Positions 1 through 7,518 of a DNA stretch of 32,605 bases are shown here, in pieces (position 1 is the stretch's first letter; every line of letters starts with the position of its first letter). The stretch comes from JBDRMN01 sp043812055 (lineage in GTDB: Bacteria > Patescibacteriota > Gracilibacteria > JAHISY01): assembly GCA_043812055.1 (NCBI GenBank), contig JBDRMN010000005.1, positions 1 to 32,605 of the forward strand. The letters run 5' to 3'. The position numbers and the translations under genes are program-made. A model generated the notes under the pieces. That model made no database searches and was not told the DNA's origin. It was given only the letters and a program-made list of their open reading frames with translations.

Positions 1-79
1 GCCGGAGGCTGAGTTCTTCCTGCAGGTAAGCGGCAAGAACATAACGCTCTTCTCTTTGAAAGTGATGGTAGGATTTCAT
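1..79 (-). CDS. IS30-family transposase, N-terminal fragment cut by the window edge
   Basis: Reading leftward from an ATG at 77-79, 26 codons are open to the window edge and begin MKSYHHFQREERYVLAAYLQ. This matches the opening of IS30-family transposases, whose N-terminal helix-turn-helix typically starts with an aromatic/Leu-x-x-EER-x-x-(I/L)-x-x-L pattern and continues into a Ser-Leu-Arg-Glu stretch; here it ends ELSLR. The DDE catalytic core lies outside the window. An inverted repeat sits 5 bp upstream of the start, where an insertion-sequence end would be expected. The family call rests on this short N-terminus only. Confidence 0.7.
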   Translation of the reverse strand, partial: MKSYHHFQREERYVLAAYLQEELSLR

Positions 80-83
80 AGTA

Positions 84-120
84 TTGAACAGTTAGGGAGT
101 AAGTTACCCTAAGTGTTCAA
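84..120. repeat. Inverted repeat, probable end region of the IS30-like element
   Basis: Two 14-nt arms (84-97 and 107-120) are complementary with one mismatch and enclose a 9-nt loop. Each arm carries TTGAACA and TTAGGG blocks. The position just upstream of the transposase start suggests a terminal or regulatory repeat of the insertion sequence. The outer boundary and any target duplication cannot be fixed without the other end. Confidence 0.5.
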
Positions 121-180
121 CTTCGTTTCTGAATTCGAGAACATTATGAACAAAAAAAAGAAGCAGAAAGGCTGTTCAAG

Positions 181-1011
181 TTGCGGAAGTTTAAAGAGAA
201 GCGGAGTTTTATCCGAAATGAAATTGATTCTCGGGAAGCCAAGGTCAAGAAACTCTCTTTTTTAGAAAAAGCAGAGCTGACATTAAGACAGGCCAAGAAA
301 AAAGGCATCGCTCAATTGTCTGATAAGCATCTCAAAGTCTTGAATCAAAGACTAAAAGAACTTTTATCAAATCGTGAAAATCACAAACTGTCGGTAGCTG
401 AGTTCGATAATCTTTGTACAGCTGAGAGACTAAACTGTGTGCAGGAGCTGTATCAATTTCTATCGGGAGCTGAATTTAACCGGCGATTGAAGCATTGGCG
501 GATAGAAGATATCTGTGAGGCGATGGGTTTGAAGAGACGTAGAGAAAGGGGAGGGCGCTACAAAGAAGACAAGACTTTTTTCTACAAACATGAAAACTTG
601 ATCGAGCAGGCAGTGAAGAAGGCAGCTAGTAAGTATGGTGTACACAGCTTTGAAAAACAGCTCAGCACCCTCGCCAAAAAGATATTTTGGCACGAGTCTC
701 ACGGAGACCCGTTGGCTCTTTCCCGGAGCTATCATCTCGGTTTCGCCCAGATCGGGCGGGATCTTTTTACCGGTAAAGATTTACGTTACCGCGAGAAGGT
801 AAATCCTTTTAACGCGAAAGAGGCAATTCCTCGGGGTGCGGATTATATCGTGAGGCTTTTCAAGAGTTTCAATGGGGATGTCGAAAAAACGAAGCAAGCT
901 TACAACGCGGGTCGACAGGCGGTGCTACTCGCCCACAAGAATCCGCTCAAGGAACAAGCTCTGCTGTATTCCCAAAAGATGGAAAGGGATTACAAGAGCT
1001 TGAGAAATTAG
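181..1011 (+). CDS. Lytic transglycosylase-like (SLT domain) protein
   Basis: The C-terminal half (about residues 150-260) resembles the soluble lytic transglycosylase / goose-lysozyme fold that cleaves peptidoglycan. A likely catalytic Glu172 sits in HESHGDP, followed by a G-x-x-QIG segment (187-192), NAKEAIPRGADYI (211-223) and the typical AYNAG motif (240-244). Residues 1-140 are highly charged, helical-looking and unrecognised. No signal peptide is visible, so the export route is unclear. The start is uncertain: TTG at 181 is used, but the frame stays open upstream to 133 with no ATG, and the upstream codons look similar in composition. The real start may be a non-ATG codon between 133 and 181, or the 5' end may have been damaged by the adjacent insertion sequence. 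Confidence 0.65.
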   Translation: MRKFKEKRSFIRNEIDSREAKVKKLSFLEKAELTLRQAKKKGIAQLSDKHLKVLNQRLKELLSNRENHKLSVAEFDNLCTAERLNCVQELYQFLSGAEFNRRLKHWRIEDICEAMGLKRRRERGGRYKEDKTFFYKHENLIEQAVKKAASKYGVHSFEKQLSTLAKKIFWHESHGDPLALSRSYHLGFAQIGRDLFTGKDLRYREKVNPFNAKEAIPRGADYIVRLFKSFNGDVEKTKQAYNAGRQAVLLAHKNPLKEQALLYSQKMERDYKSLRN

Positions 1012-1014
1012 ACC

Positions 1015-1063
1015 ATTAGGGTATAGCTGTTAGGCTAGGGGCTAAACCTCAAAGCTTTTAGCT
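1015..1063. repeat. Heptameric short tandem repeat at the glyS stop codon
   Basis: Seven imperfect 7-nt units (attaggg, tatagct, gttaggc, taggggc, taaacct, caaagct, tttagct) fill the gap between the convergent SLT gene and glyS. The glyS stop codon (TAA on the minus strand, 1058-1060) lies in the last unit. Confidence 0.5.
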
Positions 1064-2455
1064 CTTCAGCTTTTTACGCACAACATCCAAAAGTTTGTCG
1101 ATTTTCACTTCCTCCTGCTTCAGTGAATCTCTTTCACGGAGAGTAACGTGATCTTTTTTGCTCTGCCCGTCGTCTTCACCGATAGTCCCAAAATCAACAG
1201 TCACGCAAAGCGGTGTCCCGATTTCATCCTGTCTCCGGTAGCGTTTCCCGATACTTTGCGTCTCATCGTATTCACTGCGGAATTCTGCACGAACCAAGTC
1301 GTGCACTTTGCGCGCTGCTTTCGTGAGATTGTCTTTACGACTGAGCGGCAGGACGGCTACTTTGATCGGAGCCAGCTGCGGGGCGAATTTCATCACGGTT
1401 CGCTTCTCGCCGTTGACCTCGTCCTCGGCATAGGCATCGAGAAGTGTGATTAGCACTGTGCGGTCGCAGCCGAAAGATGGCTCGACGCAGTGGGGGATGA
1501 ATTTCTCGTTGCTATCCGGATCGGTGTATTCCATTGATTCACCGCTGAATTTCTGATGCTGGACGAGATCGTAGTCCGTCCGGTAAGCCAGGCCCATGAG
1601 TTCCCCCCAATCCCACGGAAATTTATACTCGATATCTTTCGTTAGCTTGGAATAATGACTGAGTTCATCTTTGCTGTGCTCGCGCCAACGCATGTTTTTC
1701 TTTTCGATGCCAAGCTGGAGGAAAAAATCCCAACAGTCTTTCTCGAGTTCTGCGTAAACCCTTTCCCAATCTTTCTCTGTACAAAAATACTCCACCTCCA
1801 TTTGCTCGAACTCGCGTGTGCGGAAGGTGAAGTTGCCCGGAGTGATTTCGTTGCGGAAAGCTTTGCCGATCTGGGCAATCCCGAAGGGTAAACGGGCTCG
1901 AGCGGATCCCAACACATTTTTGAAATTCACGAAAATGCCCTGTGCGGTTTCGGGTCGCATGTAAATTTCCCGCTCACTCTCTTCCGTCGCTCCCTGCTGG
2001 GTCTTGAACATGAGGTTAAATTGCTTCGCCTCGGCCCAATCGCACTTGCCGCAGTCCGGGCAGTTGATTTTCTCTTTAACTAAACGAGGGGTAACGTCCG
2101 CGAGCGCAATTCCGGCGATCTCCTCGATTCCGAGCTTTTCCTCGAGCAATTTGTCTCCGCGGTGCCTCTTTTTACACGCTTTGCAATCCACGAGCGGATC
2201 GGCGAAAGATTCCACGTGGCCGGAGGCCTCCCAGACCTTTGGGTTCATGAGGATTGAAGCGTCCACACCGACGACGTCATCGCGGTGGGTGACCCAGTAA
2301 TCCCACCAGAATTTCTTAATGTTGTTCTTCAGCTCCACGCCGTAGGGGCCGTAGTCCCAGGTGTTCGCCAGGCCACCGTAGATTTCACTGCCCGGGAAGA
2401 CGAAGCCGCGGCGTTTACTAAGGGAGACGAGTTGGTCGAGGGAAGTGGCGGACAT
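1058..2455 (-). CDS. glyS: Glycyl-tRNA synthetase, single-chain class II type
   Basis: Charges tRNA-Gly with glycine in the cytoplasm. The 465-aa length fits the homodimeric alpha2-type GlyRS, not the alpha2beta2 bacterial type. Visible landmarks are the N-terminal RRGFVFPGSEIYGGLANTWD segment, a Zn-finger-like pair CKACKK and CPDCGKCDW, the motif RPETAQGIFVNF, class II motif 2 (QIGKAFRNEITP, TFRTREFEQMEVEYF) and motif 3 (EPSFGCDRT). A C-terminal anticodon-binding domain follows from about residue 365. The ATG at 2455 gives the expected N-terminus. The gene lies 10 bp behind the HEPN-like gene on the same strand, so read-through is possible, although the two differ strongly in base composition. 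Confidence 0.96.
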   Translation of the reverse strand: MSATSLDQLVSLSKRRGFVFPGSEIYGGLANTWDYGPYGVELKNNIKKFWWDYWVTHRDDVVGVDASILMNPKVWEASGHVESFADPLVDCKACKKRHRGDKLLEEKLGIEEIAGIALADVTPRLVKEKINCPDCGKCDWAEAKQFNLMFKTQQGATEESEREIYMRPETAQGIFVNFKNVLGSARARLPFGIAQIGKAFRNEITPGNFTFRTREFEQMEVEYFCTEKDWERVYAELEKDCWDFFLQLGIEKKNMRWREHSKDELSHYSKLTKDIEYKFPWDWGELMGLAYRTDYDLVQHQKFSGESMEYTDPDSNEKFIPHCVEPSFGCDRTVLITLLDAYAEDEVNGEKRTVMKFAPQLAPIKVAVLPLSRKDNLTKAARKVHDLVRAEFRSEYDETQSIGKRYRRQDEIGTPLCVTVDFGTIGEDDGQSKKDHVTLRERDSLKQEEVKIDKLLDVVRKKLKS

Positions 2456-2465
2456 GATTTAAGAG

Positions 2466-3200
2466 TTAAAGTTTTGCTAAGTGAATATCTTTTTTCTTTA
2501 ATTTTCTTAATTCCTTTAAAAACATTTTAGTCCAAGCTTGAAAATGTTTTTTCATTTTTGGATGTAACCTAGCTACTCTTATTGTTGGAATCTGCGTTGA
2601 GGGGTTTTCTCCTCCAACTATCGAGGATACTCCAGGTATTCCAAAGTTCAGCTTGCTTTTTCCATAGGTGCCACAAGAGAGAAGGGCGTTTAAAGAGCTT
2701 ATTTGAGTAGATAAATTATCATTTTTTTTGGTTTTATGATCATAAGGATAATAAAAAGATAAATGGGCTGCCACTTTGTTTCTAAAAGTTGTTGCCTCTC
2801 CCATTTCTTTTTTTCTATTACCCTTCTCCCTAGAATCTTCTTTGATTGTGCTATCCGCATATTTTTTTAGATTTATACACATATCTTCATAGAGTTTTTT
2901 AACTAATCTTTCTAAAAGAGAGATCTGGATAATATATGAAATAGTTCTAGAAAAATTACGGATTCTTGAAGATTCATTATCTAGATATTTTTTATGGGTT
3001 TTTGTAGGCGTAAATGAAATATTTTTACAATCAATGATAAATTCTTTATTAAGCCAACACACCATTTGCCAAATTTTTTTAGCAGCCAACACACCATTTC
3101 CGTCGGGAGCCGTAAAACAAATCTTGGGTGAATTTACCCAAAAACTAATCATTTTTTTCGTTATAGGCGCGAAGATGTCTACTGTTTTAATGTTGGTCAT
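2466..3200 (-). CDS. Hypothetical protein with a HEPN-like R-x5-H motif
   Basis: A 244-aa predominantly helical, lysine-rich protein that I do not recognise as a named family. One local feature stands out: FRNKVAAHLSFY, with R140-N-K and H146 spaced as in the Rx4-6H motif of HEPN RNases and HEPN-related abortive-infection proteins. No partner antitoxin is adjacent, so a toxin role is only a possibility. The gene is clearly more AT-rich than its neighbours and follows a 376-bp stretch of palindromic repeats, which suggests recent acquisition. The ATG at 3200 is the only good start and no Shine-Dalgarno sequence is visible. That the gene is real is fairly likely; its function is a guess. Confidence 0.55.
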   Translation of the reverse strand: MTNIKTVDIFAPITKKMISFWVNSPKICFTAPDGNGVLAAKKIWQMVCWLNKEFIIDCKNISFTPTKTHKKYLDNESSRIRNFSRTISYIIQISLLERLVKKLYEDMCINLKKYADSTIKEDSREKGNRKKEMGEATTFRNKVAAHLSFYYPYDHKTKKNDNLSTQISSLNALLSCGTYGKSKLNFGIPGVSSIVGGENPSTQIPTIRVARLHPKMKKHFQAWTKMFLKELRKLKKKDIHLAKL

Positions 3201-3273
3201 AATTTAACTAAAAATACTCGAAACGATTTTACTCGCTCCGAGCCCCGATATTACGGGGGGTTCCACTCGGATT

Positions 3274-3292
3274 CCTCTCAAACCTTGAGAGG
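3274..3292. repeat. Perfect mini-hairpin, 8-bp stem, 3-nt loop
   Basis: Arms cctctcaa and ttgagagg enclose the loop acc. There is no T-tract on either side, so it is not a standard Rho-independent terminator. It belongs to the set of similar hairpins scattered over the window. Confidence 0.6.
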
Positions 3293-3360
3293 CACTTTTG
3301 AAATGTTAGCCCGGTGCCAATCTCCGAGCCGAGAGGGATTATACCTCGAATCGTGTCTAA

Positions 3361-3466
3361 AATCTCCCCCAACCCCCTCTTTGCAAAAGAGGGGGCTATG
3401 CAATACGCGCGTTTTTAACCCCCTTTTGTAAAGGGGGTCTCCCGACGCGAGTCGGGAGGGGGGATT
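3361..3466. repeat. Composite palindromic (MITE-like) element with three hairpins
   Basis: Three strong hairpins lie in a row: 3373-3395 (10-bp C/G-rich stem, loop gca), 3418-3438 (9-bp stem, loop tgt) and 3439-3458 (8-bp stem, loop gcga). The outer edges form an imperfect inverted pair, aatctccccc on the left and ggggggatt on the right. The runs of C followed by runs of G resemble C/G-run dispersed repeats found between genes in many bacteria. A non-autonomous mobile element is the simplest reading. Confidence 0.55.
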
Positions 3467-3576
3467 CAAACCAACCAAGCAATATCCTAGTCGGATCCAA
3501 GAACTTGGCTTTATCTAAAACAAACCTTACCCTACTGTATGTAGAGCTTGTCTTTGCTGCCGAGTTCACATTATTT

Positions 3577-5346
3577 TCAGGGCTCTACTTGAGCCTCACC
3601 TGCGCCTTCGGCTTCGGCTGGTGGAGCTTCGCTTGTACCATCAGTTTCCGCCGGGGGGGTTTCTGCCCTGGTCACTGCTCCTGTCGTGCCTTCTCCTCCT
3701 GGAGCTTCAATAGCTTCTTCCCCAGTCGGCCTTGCAGGAACTTCTACTTCGAGCAGGTTTAGAAATTTTGAAAGCTCAGACCAAGGACGGGCAACACGGC
3801 CATCATCAGGAGCCTCCGCTGTCTCCGGCTCGACCTCGGACTCGGCTGCAGCAGCTTTCTGTTCCGCCAGCCAGGTTGCGTAAGCCTCTTCGTCGAAAAG
3901 GATACCACCCTGGTCGCTGGAGAGGAAAAGTAACCGGTTTTTGAGGTCGTTGCCCCGGGTGGCGATTCCTTCCAGAGAAGCAGCCGGCAATCGCTTGCTG
4001 GCTTCCGCGAGCAGACTAACCAATTCTTGTAGCGCTTTACTGCCGAGTTCCTCGTGTCCTTTGTTGATCAGAGCAGTGGCGAGAGTGAGCTGATCTACGA
4101 TCGCGAAAGCGAGGTCACTATCAGAAACAATCTGAGCACGGTTGACGAAATGATAAGCTTCCAGCCACTCTGGTTCGGCAAATTGATCTTCACTAAGCAG
4201 GAGGGTTAGTAGCAAAGCGGCATTCTCGGCTTGGTCCGGATCGGAAATACGCTTTACCCGATCCAAAAACAACCCAACTTGCTTCGCGTCCCCGGGATTG
4301 TCGGCGATAAAAATCAAACTACGATTTAGCTGGATTGTCTCAGGCAGGTCGGCAACCTCGGCAAACTGGGCCAAAAAACTGGAAAGCTCGGCCAGTTGCG
4401 TGATTAGTTGTTTTGAGCTGGGGGTGAGGGACTCTGCGATGGTGAGTCGGGTGAGAGGAATCGCCCGGGCAACTATTTTTTTCAGATCTTGACGTTTCTG
4501 GACATCCTCCATCGCGAGATAACTAGAAACCGCCTGGAGATCACCGGCAGCGGCTTTGGCGAGTTCATTCTGTAGCTCCAAAGCATAGAAATTTTCTCGG
4601 GCTACCGGTGTGAAAAGAACTTTTTCCTTGAACCAACGGAAAGCTTTTCGGATAAAGCCGACCTCTCCGCTGGGAAGCTGCTCTAGAAGCTTGCTAAGCA
4701 TCCGGCTCTCTCCCTCGAAACGACTTTCGAATTCTCCGATGGTAGCCTGCCAGACGGCCACCCGCTGGATGGGATCCGTTGTGTTGATAATGTTGCTGAT
4801 CACTTCGTCGGTCAGGAGGCTTTCTTGACCGGTGGTCAGAGCCACTTCGAAAGCATCAGTTCCACCGGCGAGCGCGATACGTAGTTTCGTCGTACCGCTC
4901 AGACCTCGTACCCGTGTCGAATCAGTGCCTTTCTCGAAAACAAACGATCCACCGCGATTGATCGCTGTCACCCGCTCGTCGGCGAGAGTGAGCTCTGCTC
5001 CGAAAATCAGACTGATCGCCAGTACGCTTCCGGAATTCACCCATCCTTGGGCGCTCGTCACGGCCTCAGTATCTTCCGCGAATTCGACTCCACCAAAATC
5101 CAGTATTGACTCAGCGCCGGTCAGTTGGAAGATTGCCAGGTCGCCGAACTCCAAAGAACCTTTCTCCGCAATCATACTACCGGGCTGCACCACGGCTTCC
5201 TGCGCATCGGCCGCACTGACGAAGACCGGCTCCAGGTTTACGGCGATAGGTTCTTCCTGGGAGCTAAGATAACTCAGTGTGATCGCCAACACGCCAAAAC
5301 CGATGATCACACTACTGATGATAGTGAGCAGCTTTTTGCCATTCAT
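3577..5346 (-). CDS. Membrane-anchored extracytoplasmic protein of unknown function
   Basis: A 589-aa protein with one N-terminal hydrophobic helix (about residues 5-28) that should act as signal anchor, placing the rest outside the membrane. Residues 50-165 are beta-rich, with segments such as GSVLAISLIFGAELTLADER and GGSFVFEKGT that recall FecR-type beta domains; this similarity is tentative. Residues 180-480 are helical, possibly repeat-like. The last ~100 residues are low in complexity and rich in Glu, Ala, Pro and Thr, as in cell-wall-proximal linkers. Start ATG at 5346, with no visible Shine-Dalgarno sequence. Nothing in the neighbours (ruvA upstream on the same strand) indicates a role. 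Confidence 0.8.
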   Translation of the reverse strand: MNGKKLLTIISSVIIGFGVLAITLSYLSSQEEPIAVNLEPVFVSAADAQEAVVQPGSMIAEKGSLEFGDLAIFQLTGAESILDFGGVEFAEDTEAVTSAQGWVNSGSVLAISLIFGAELTLADERVTAINRGGSFVFEKGTDSTRVRGLSGTTKLRIALAGGTDAFEVALTTGQESLLTDEVISNIINTTDPIQRVAVWQATIGEFESRFEGESRMLSKLLEQLPSGEVGFIRKAFRWFKEKVLFTPVARENFYALELQNELAKAAAGDLQAVSSYLAMEDVQKRQDLKKIVARAIPLTRLTIAESLTPSSKQLITQLAELSSFLAQFAEVADLPETIQLNRSLIFIADNPGDAKQVGLFLDRVKRISDPDQAENAALLLTLLLSEDQFAEPEWLEAYHFVNRAQIVSDSDLAFAIVDQLTLATALINKGHEELGSKALQELVSLLAEASKRLPAASLEGIATRGNDLKNRLLFLSSDQGGILFDEEAYATWLAEQKAAAAESEVEPETAEAPDDGRVARPWSELSKFLNLLEVEVPARPTGEEAIEAPGGEGTTGAVTRAETPPAETDGTSEAPPAEAEGAGEAQVEP

Positions 5347-5423
5347 TTTTTAGTGGTTAACGTTGTCGAAATTCTACCTACCTTTGGTTCAAAGAGCTAC
5401 TTGTGCCGTTAACTGGCTTTTCA

Positions 5424-5472
5424 AATTTACAAGCTACAAACTCCAATTTCCAAATAAGCACCAAATTCTAAA
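5424..5472. repeat. Heptameric tandem repeat between ruvA and the next gene
   Basis: Units aatttac, aagctac, aaactcc, aatttcc, aaataag, caccaaa and ttctaaa follow with period 7; the first five are the clearest. The tract lies about 45 bp downstream of the ruvA stop in the ruvA transcription direction. Confidence 0.5.
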
Positions 5473-5516
5473 TCGACCCAAACAAGTGCCTTCTGAAGCC
5501 TGGGCTAATTGGCAAG

Positions 5517-6077
5517 CTAGGTGTTTTTTAGGAACCATCTAACAATCTCTTCAGTTTCGGTAATCTCTTTGGGGAGCTTCCTGAGAATCTTTCTGGTATC
5601 ATTTTTCTTGTAACCGAGCCCTTCAATCGCCTGCAAGATTTCTTCGTCCACCTCGGTGCTTTCGGGAACTTCAGGATCATCACCCGTGATTTTTGGTTTC
5701 AGTTCCAGCACAATCCGGGCAGCAGTCTTTTTGCCGATACCCGGAGTTTCGGCGAGCTTATTCGTATCTCCGGCGACAATCGTTTTTTCAACCGCATCAA
5801 CTGGAGTTTCAAGGATGTCGAGGGCCGTGCGGGGTCCGACTCCGTTTACACTTGTCAAAAGTTCAAAAAATCCCAGCTCCTCCTCGGTATTGAAACCGAA
5901 AAACGAAATTGAGTCACTCGTTTGGTGAGTGTGAATCCAGAGCTTGAGTGGATCGCCCTCTTTCATTTTGGTGAGCAGTTTGCGATTTACCGAAACTTCA
6001 TAGCCGACATCTTTGACGTCGAGAATAACCTTCTTGTGACGAGCTCTGAGGACGGTGCCGGAGAGGTGGGCTATCAT
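5517..6077 (-). CDS. ruvA: Holliday junction branch migration protein RuvA
   Basis: RuvA tetramers bind four-way DNA junctions and load the RuvB motor. The 186-aa length is slightly short for the family but all parts are present: an OB-fold domain I (residues 1-63, MIAHLSGTV start, GYEVSV), tandem helix-hairpin-helix motifs in domain II (LLTSVNGVGPRTAL about 72-85 and LAETPGIGKKTAARIVLEL about 107-125) and a C-terminal RuvB-contact domain III after a flexible acidic linker. No ruvB or ruvC lies in the window. hisA lies directly upstream on the same strand, separated only by a short tandem-repeat tract, so the two may be cotranscribed from the hisA promoter. Confidence 0.96.
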   Translation of the reverse strand: MIAHLSGTVLRARHKKVILDVKDVGYEVSVNRKLLTKMKEGDPLKLWIHTHQTSDSISFFGFNTEEELGFFELLTSVNGVGPRTALDILETPVDAVEKTIVAGDTNKLAETPGIGKKTAARIVLELKPKITGDDPEVPESTEVDEEILQAIEGLGYKKNDTRKILRKLPKEITETEEIVRWFLKNT

Positions 6078-6080
6078 TGC

Positions 6081-6131
6081 AGGGAACAGGTTCCAGGGAA
6101 CAGGAGGTTTCAGGTTTTAGGTTACAGGTTT
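6081..6131. repeat. Heptameric tandem repeat between hisA and ruvA
   Basis: About seven 7-nt units fill the gap, in two flavours: gggaaca/ggttcca-type on the left and ttcaggt/tttaggt/tacaggt on the right. The tract runs into the hisA stop codon (TGA, 6131-6133). Confidence 0.55.
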
Positions 6132-6859
6132 CAAGATAACTTATCTTTGATCTCTTTCACTGAAATTTCATTTTCATAAAGCGCTTGGCCGAGGATGGCG
6201 CCTTCGCAGCCGACTCTTTTTAGAATTCTCAAGTGCTCGATGTCGGTGACACCGCCGCTGGCGATGACTTTTAATTTGGTGGTGTTGATCAAGCGTTCAT
6301 TCATGTCGAAGTTCGGGAAAGTCAGTGTGCCGTCGCGGGCGATGTCGGTGTAGATGATGCGTTTAACCCCCTTTTTCTTCAGTTCCTCGGCGAAATCGAT
6401 TACGTCGAGGTCGGTTTTTCCTTGCCAGCCACGGGTGGCGAGGGTGGTTCCGTGTTCGCGGGCATCGAGTCCGACAATAATTTTCTCCGCGCCAAATTTT
6501 TCGAGAAATTTTTCCAGTAACTGCGGATCTTCGACAGCGACAGTTCCGAGGATGATGCGATCAATTCCGATCTCAAACAGCTTTTCCGCGGCTTCGATCG
6601 AACGGATGCCACCACCGACTTCGATCGGAATTTCGATGCTGCTGCGGATTTTTTCAATTGTCTTTAAATTCTTCGGCTTGCCAACTTTCGCACCATCGAG
6701 ATCGACGATATGCAGGAGGTCCGCGCCCTCTGCTTCGAAGAGTTTCGCTTGCTCTGGGGGAGATACGGAATATTCCGTCTTCTGATTGTAACTGCCCTTG
6801 TAGAGCCGGACGCATTTGCCTTTGATCAGGTCGATGGCGGGAATGATTTGGAAGTTCAC
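6131..6859 (-). CDS. hisA: HisA, ProFAR isomerase of histidine biosynthesis
   Basis: Catalyses the Amadori isomerisation of ProFAR to PRFAR, the fourth step of histidine synthesis. The 242-aa (beta/alpha)8 barrel shows the family landmarks: IPAIDLIKGKCVRLYKG with catalytic Asp9, VDLDGA, EVGGGIRS, the second catalytic Asp in GLDAR, DIARDGTL and IASGGV, where the doubled phosphate-binding half-barrels are evident. HisF is the close relative, but the IPAIDL start and the ARDGT loop favour HisA. The start is GTG at 6859, preceded by a TAAAAT box exactly 6 nt upstream, so the message is probably leaderless. No other his gene lies in the window. Confidence 0.93.
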   Translation of the reverse strand: MNFQIIPAIDLIKGKCVRLYKGSYNQKTEYSVSPPEQAKLFEAEGADLLHIVDLDGAKVGKPKNLKTIEKIRSSIEIPIEVGGGIRSIEAAEKLFEIGIDRIILGTVAVEDPQLLEKFLEKFGAEKIIVGLDAREHGTTLATRGWQGKTDLDVIDFAEELKKKGVKRIIYTDIARDGTLTFPNFDMNERLINTTKLKVIASGGVTDIEHLRILKRVGCEGAILGQALYENEISVKEIKDKLS

Positions 6860-6865
6860 GCAGCG

Positions 6866-6871
6866 ATTTTA
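6866..6871 (-). promoter_or_regulatory. Probable -10 box for a leaderless hisA mRNA
   Basis: TAAAAT on the minus strand, 6 nt before the GTG start. No good -35 hexamer is visible. Confidence 0.5.
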
Positions 6872-6872
6872 A

Positions 6873-7484
6873 CTAATTTTGGAGAGGAGCGTTTTTGCCA
6901 AAAATCCGACGCAATAAAAATCTATCCAAAGGTCTTCCGAATTTTTGTTTTGTGCTTAATTTATCACCGGATTGAGAATAGATACTTTTATAGTTAACCA
7001 AGGCGGTTTTTAGCCCCAGCTTTTTGGCGCCGTAAACATCACTGAATAAAGTATCTCCAACAAAAAGAACCCGACTTCGGTTGATATCTGGGTATCCAGT
7101 CAATATTTTCTCATATCCCTTCGGAGAAGGTTTCTTTACAATTCCGTCAGTTACTTTAACATCATAGTTTCGTTCAAACTCCCGATTTCTATTTTCAGAT
7201 TTGTTGGTAAGAAACTCAATTGCAACCTCACCTTTTTCTTGAATTGCTGCAAATGTTTCTGTAATTTTTTCGCTTACTGTCGAACTTGCCTCATCGACCA
7301 ATGTTCCATCCAAATCAAAAATAATTAAATCGAAATGCTTCTTGATATTTTGGGGACTTAGTCCATTTATATTTTCCAAGACAAGATCCGGCTTTGCTGA
7401 TTTTGAATTGATAAGCAGTCTTGGAGTCGCGAACCAAGCGTTGATGTTGTATTTCTCACGTAGCCTTCCTAGCTCCTCGCGCAT
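6873..7484 (-). CDS. YqeG-like HAD-superfamily phosphatase
   Basis: A 203-aa HAD hydrolase that would dephosphorylate a small phosphorylated substrate. Motif I is FDLDGTLVD (nucleophile Asp57, Asp59), motif II is the Thr of FLTNKSE, motif III is the Lys of IVKKPSPKGYEKI and motif IV is GDTLFSDVYGAKKLG. The lead-in PDLVLENINGLSPQNIKKHFD resembles the N-terminus of YqeG/GEP4-type phosphatases, some of which act on phosphatidylglycerophosphate, but the substrate here is not determined. It lies 13 bp upstream of hisA and diverges from fpg across only 34 bp. It is noticeably more AT-rich than hisA and fpg. Start ATG at 7484. Confidence 0.82.
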   Translation of the reverse strand: MREELGRLREKYNINAWFATPRLLINSKSAKPDLVLENINGLSPQNIKKHFDLIIFDLDGTLVDEASSTVSEKITETFAAIQEKGEVAIEFLTNKSENRNREFERNYDVKVTDGIVKKPSPKGYEKILTGYPDINRSRVLFVGDTLFSDVYGAKKLGLKTALVNYKSIYSQSGDKLSTKQKFGRPLDRFLLRRIFGKNAPLQN

Positions 7485-7506
7485 TTTTGAGAAATTAAAA
7501 TTGAGT

Positions 7507-7512
7507 TAAGAT
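7507..7512 (+). promoter_or_regulatory. Probable -10 box for a leaderless fpg mRNA
   Basis: TAAGAT lies 6 nt before the fpg ATG, inside the 34-bp gap shared with the divergent HAD gene. No clear -35 box. Confidence 0.45.
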
Positions 7513-7518
7513 CTTAGC

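Larger units (their letters stand above)
3201..3576. other. 376-bp intergenic stretch of hairpins, no convincing gene
   Basis: Between the HEPN-like gene and the end of the membrane-anchored gene there is no supported ORF. The stretch holds a 5-bp hairpin (3243-3258), an 8-bp hairpin with loop acc (3274-3292), a possible minus-strand -10 box (TATAAT, 3338-3343) 138 bp before the HEPN-like gene, and the composite palindromic element at 3361-3466. Confidence 0.6.

Noticed and set aside
3278..3478. 66-codon minus-strand ORF (N-P-P-S-R-L...P-L-Y-K-R-G)
   Set aside because: It is the translation of the palindromic element; such peptides recur wherever this kind of repeat occurs and are spurious.
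4832..5272. 146-codon plus-strand ORF
   Set aside because: Antisense to the membrane-anchored protein gene, with no promoter or recognisable domain.
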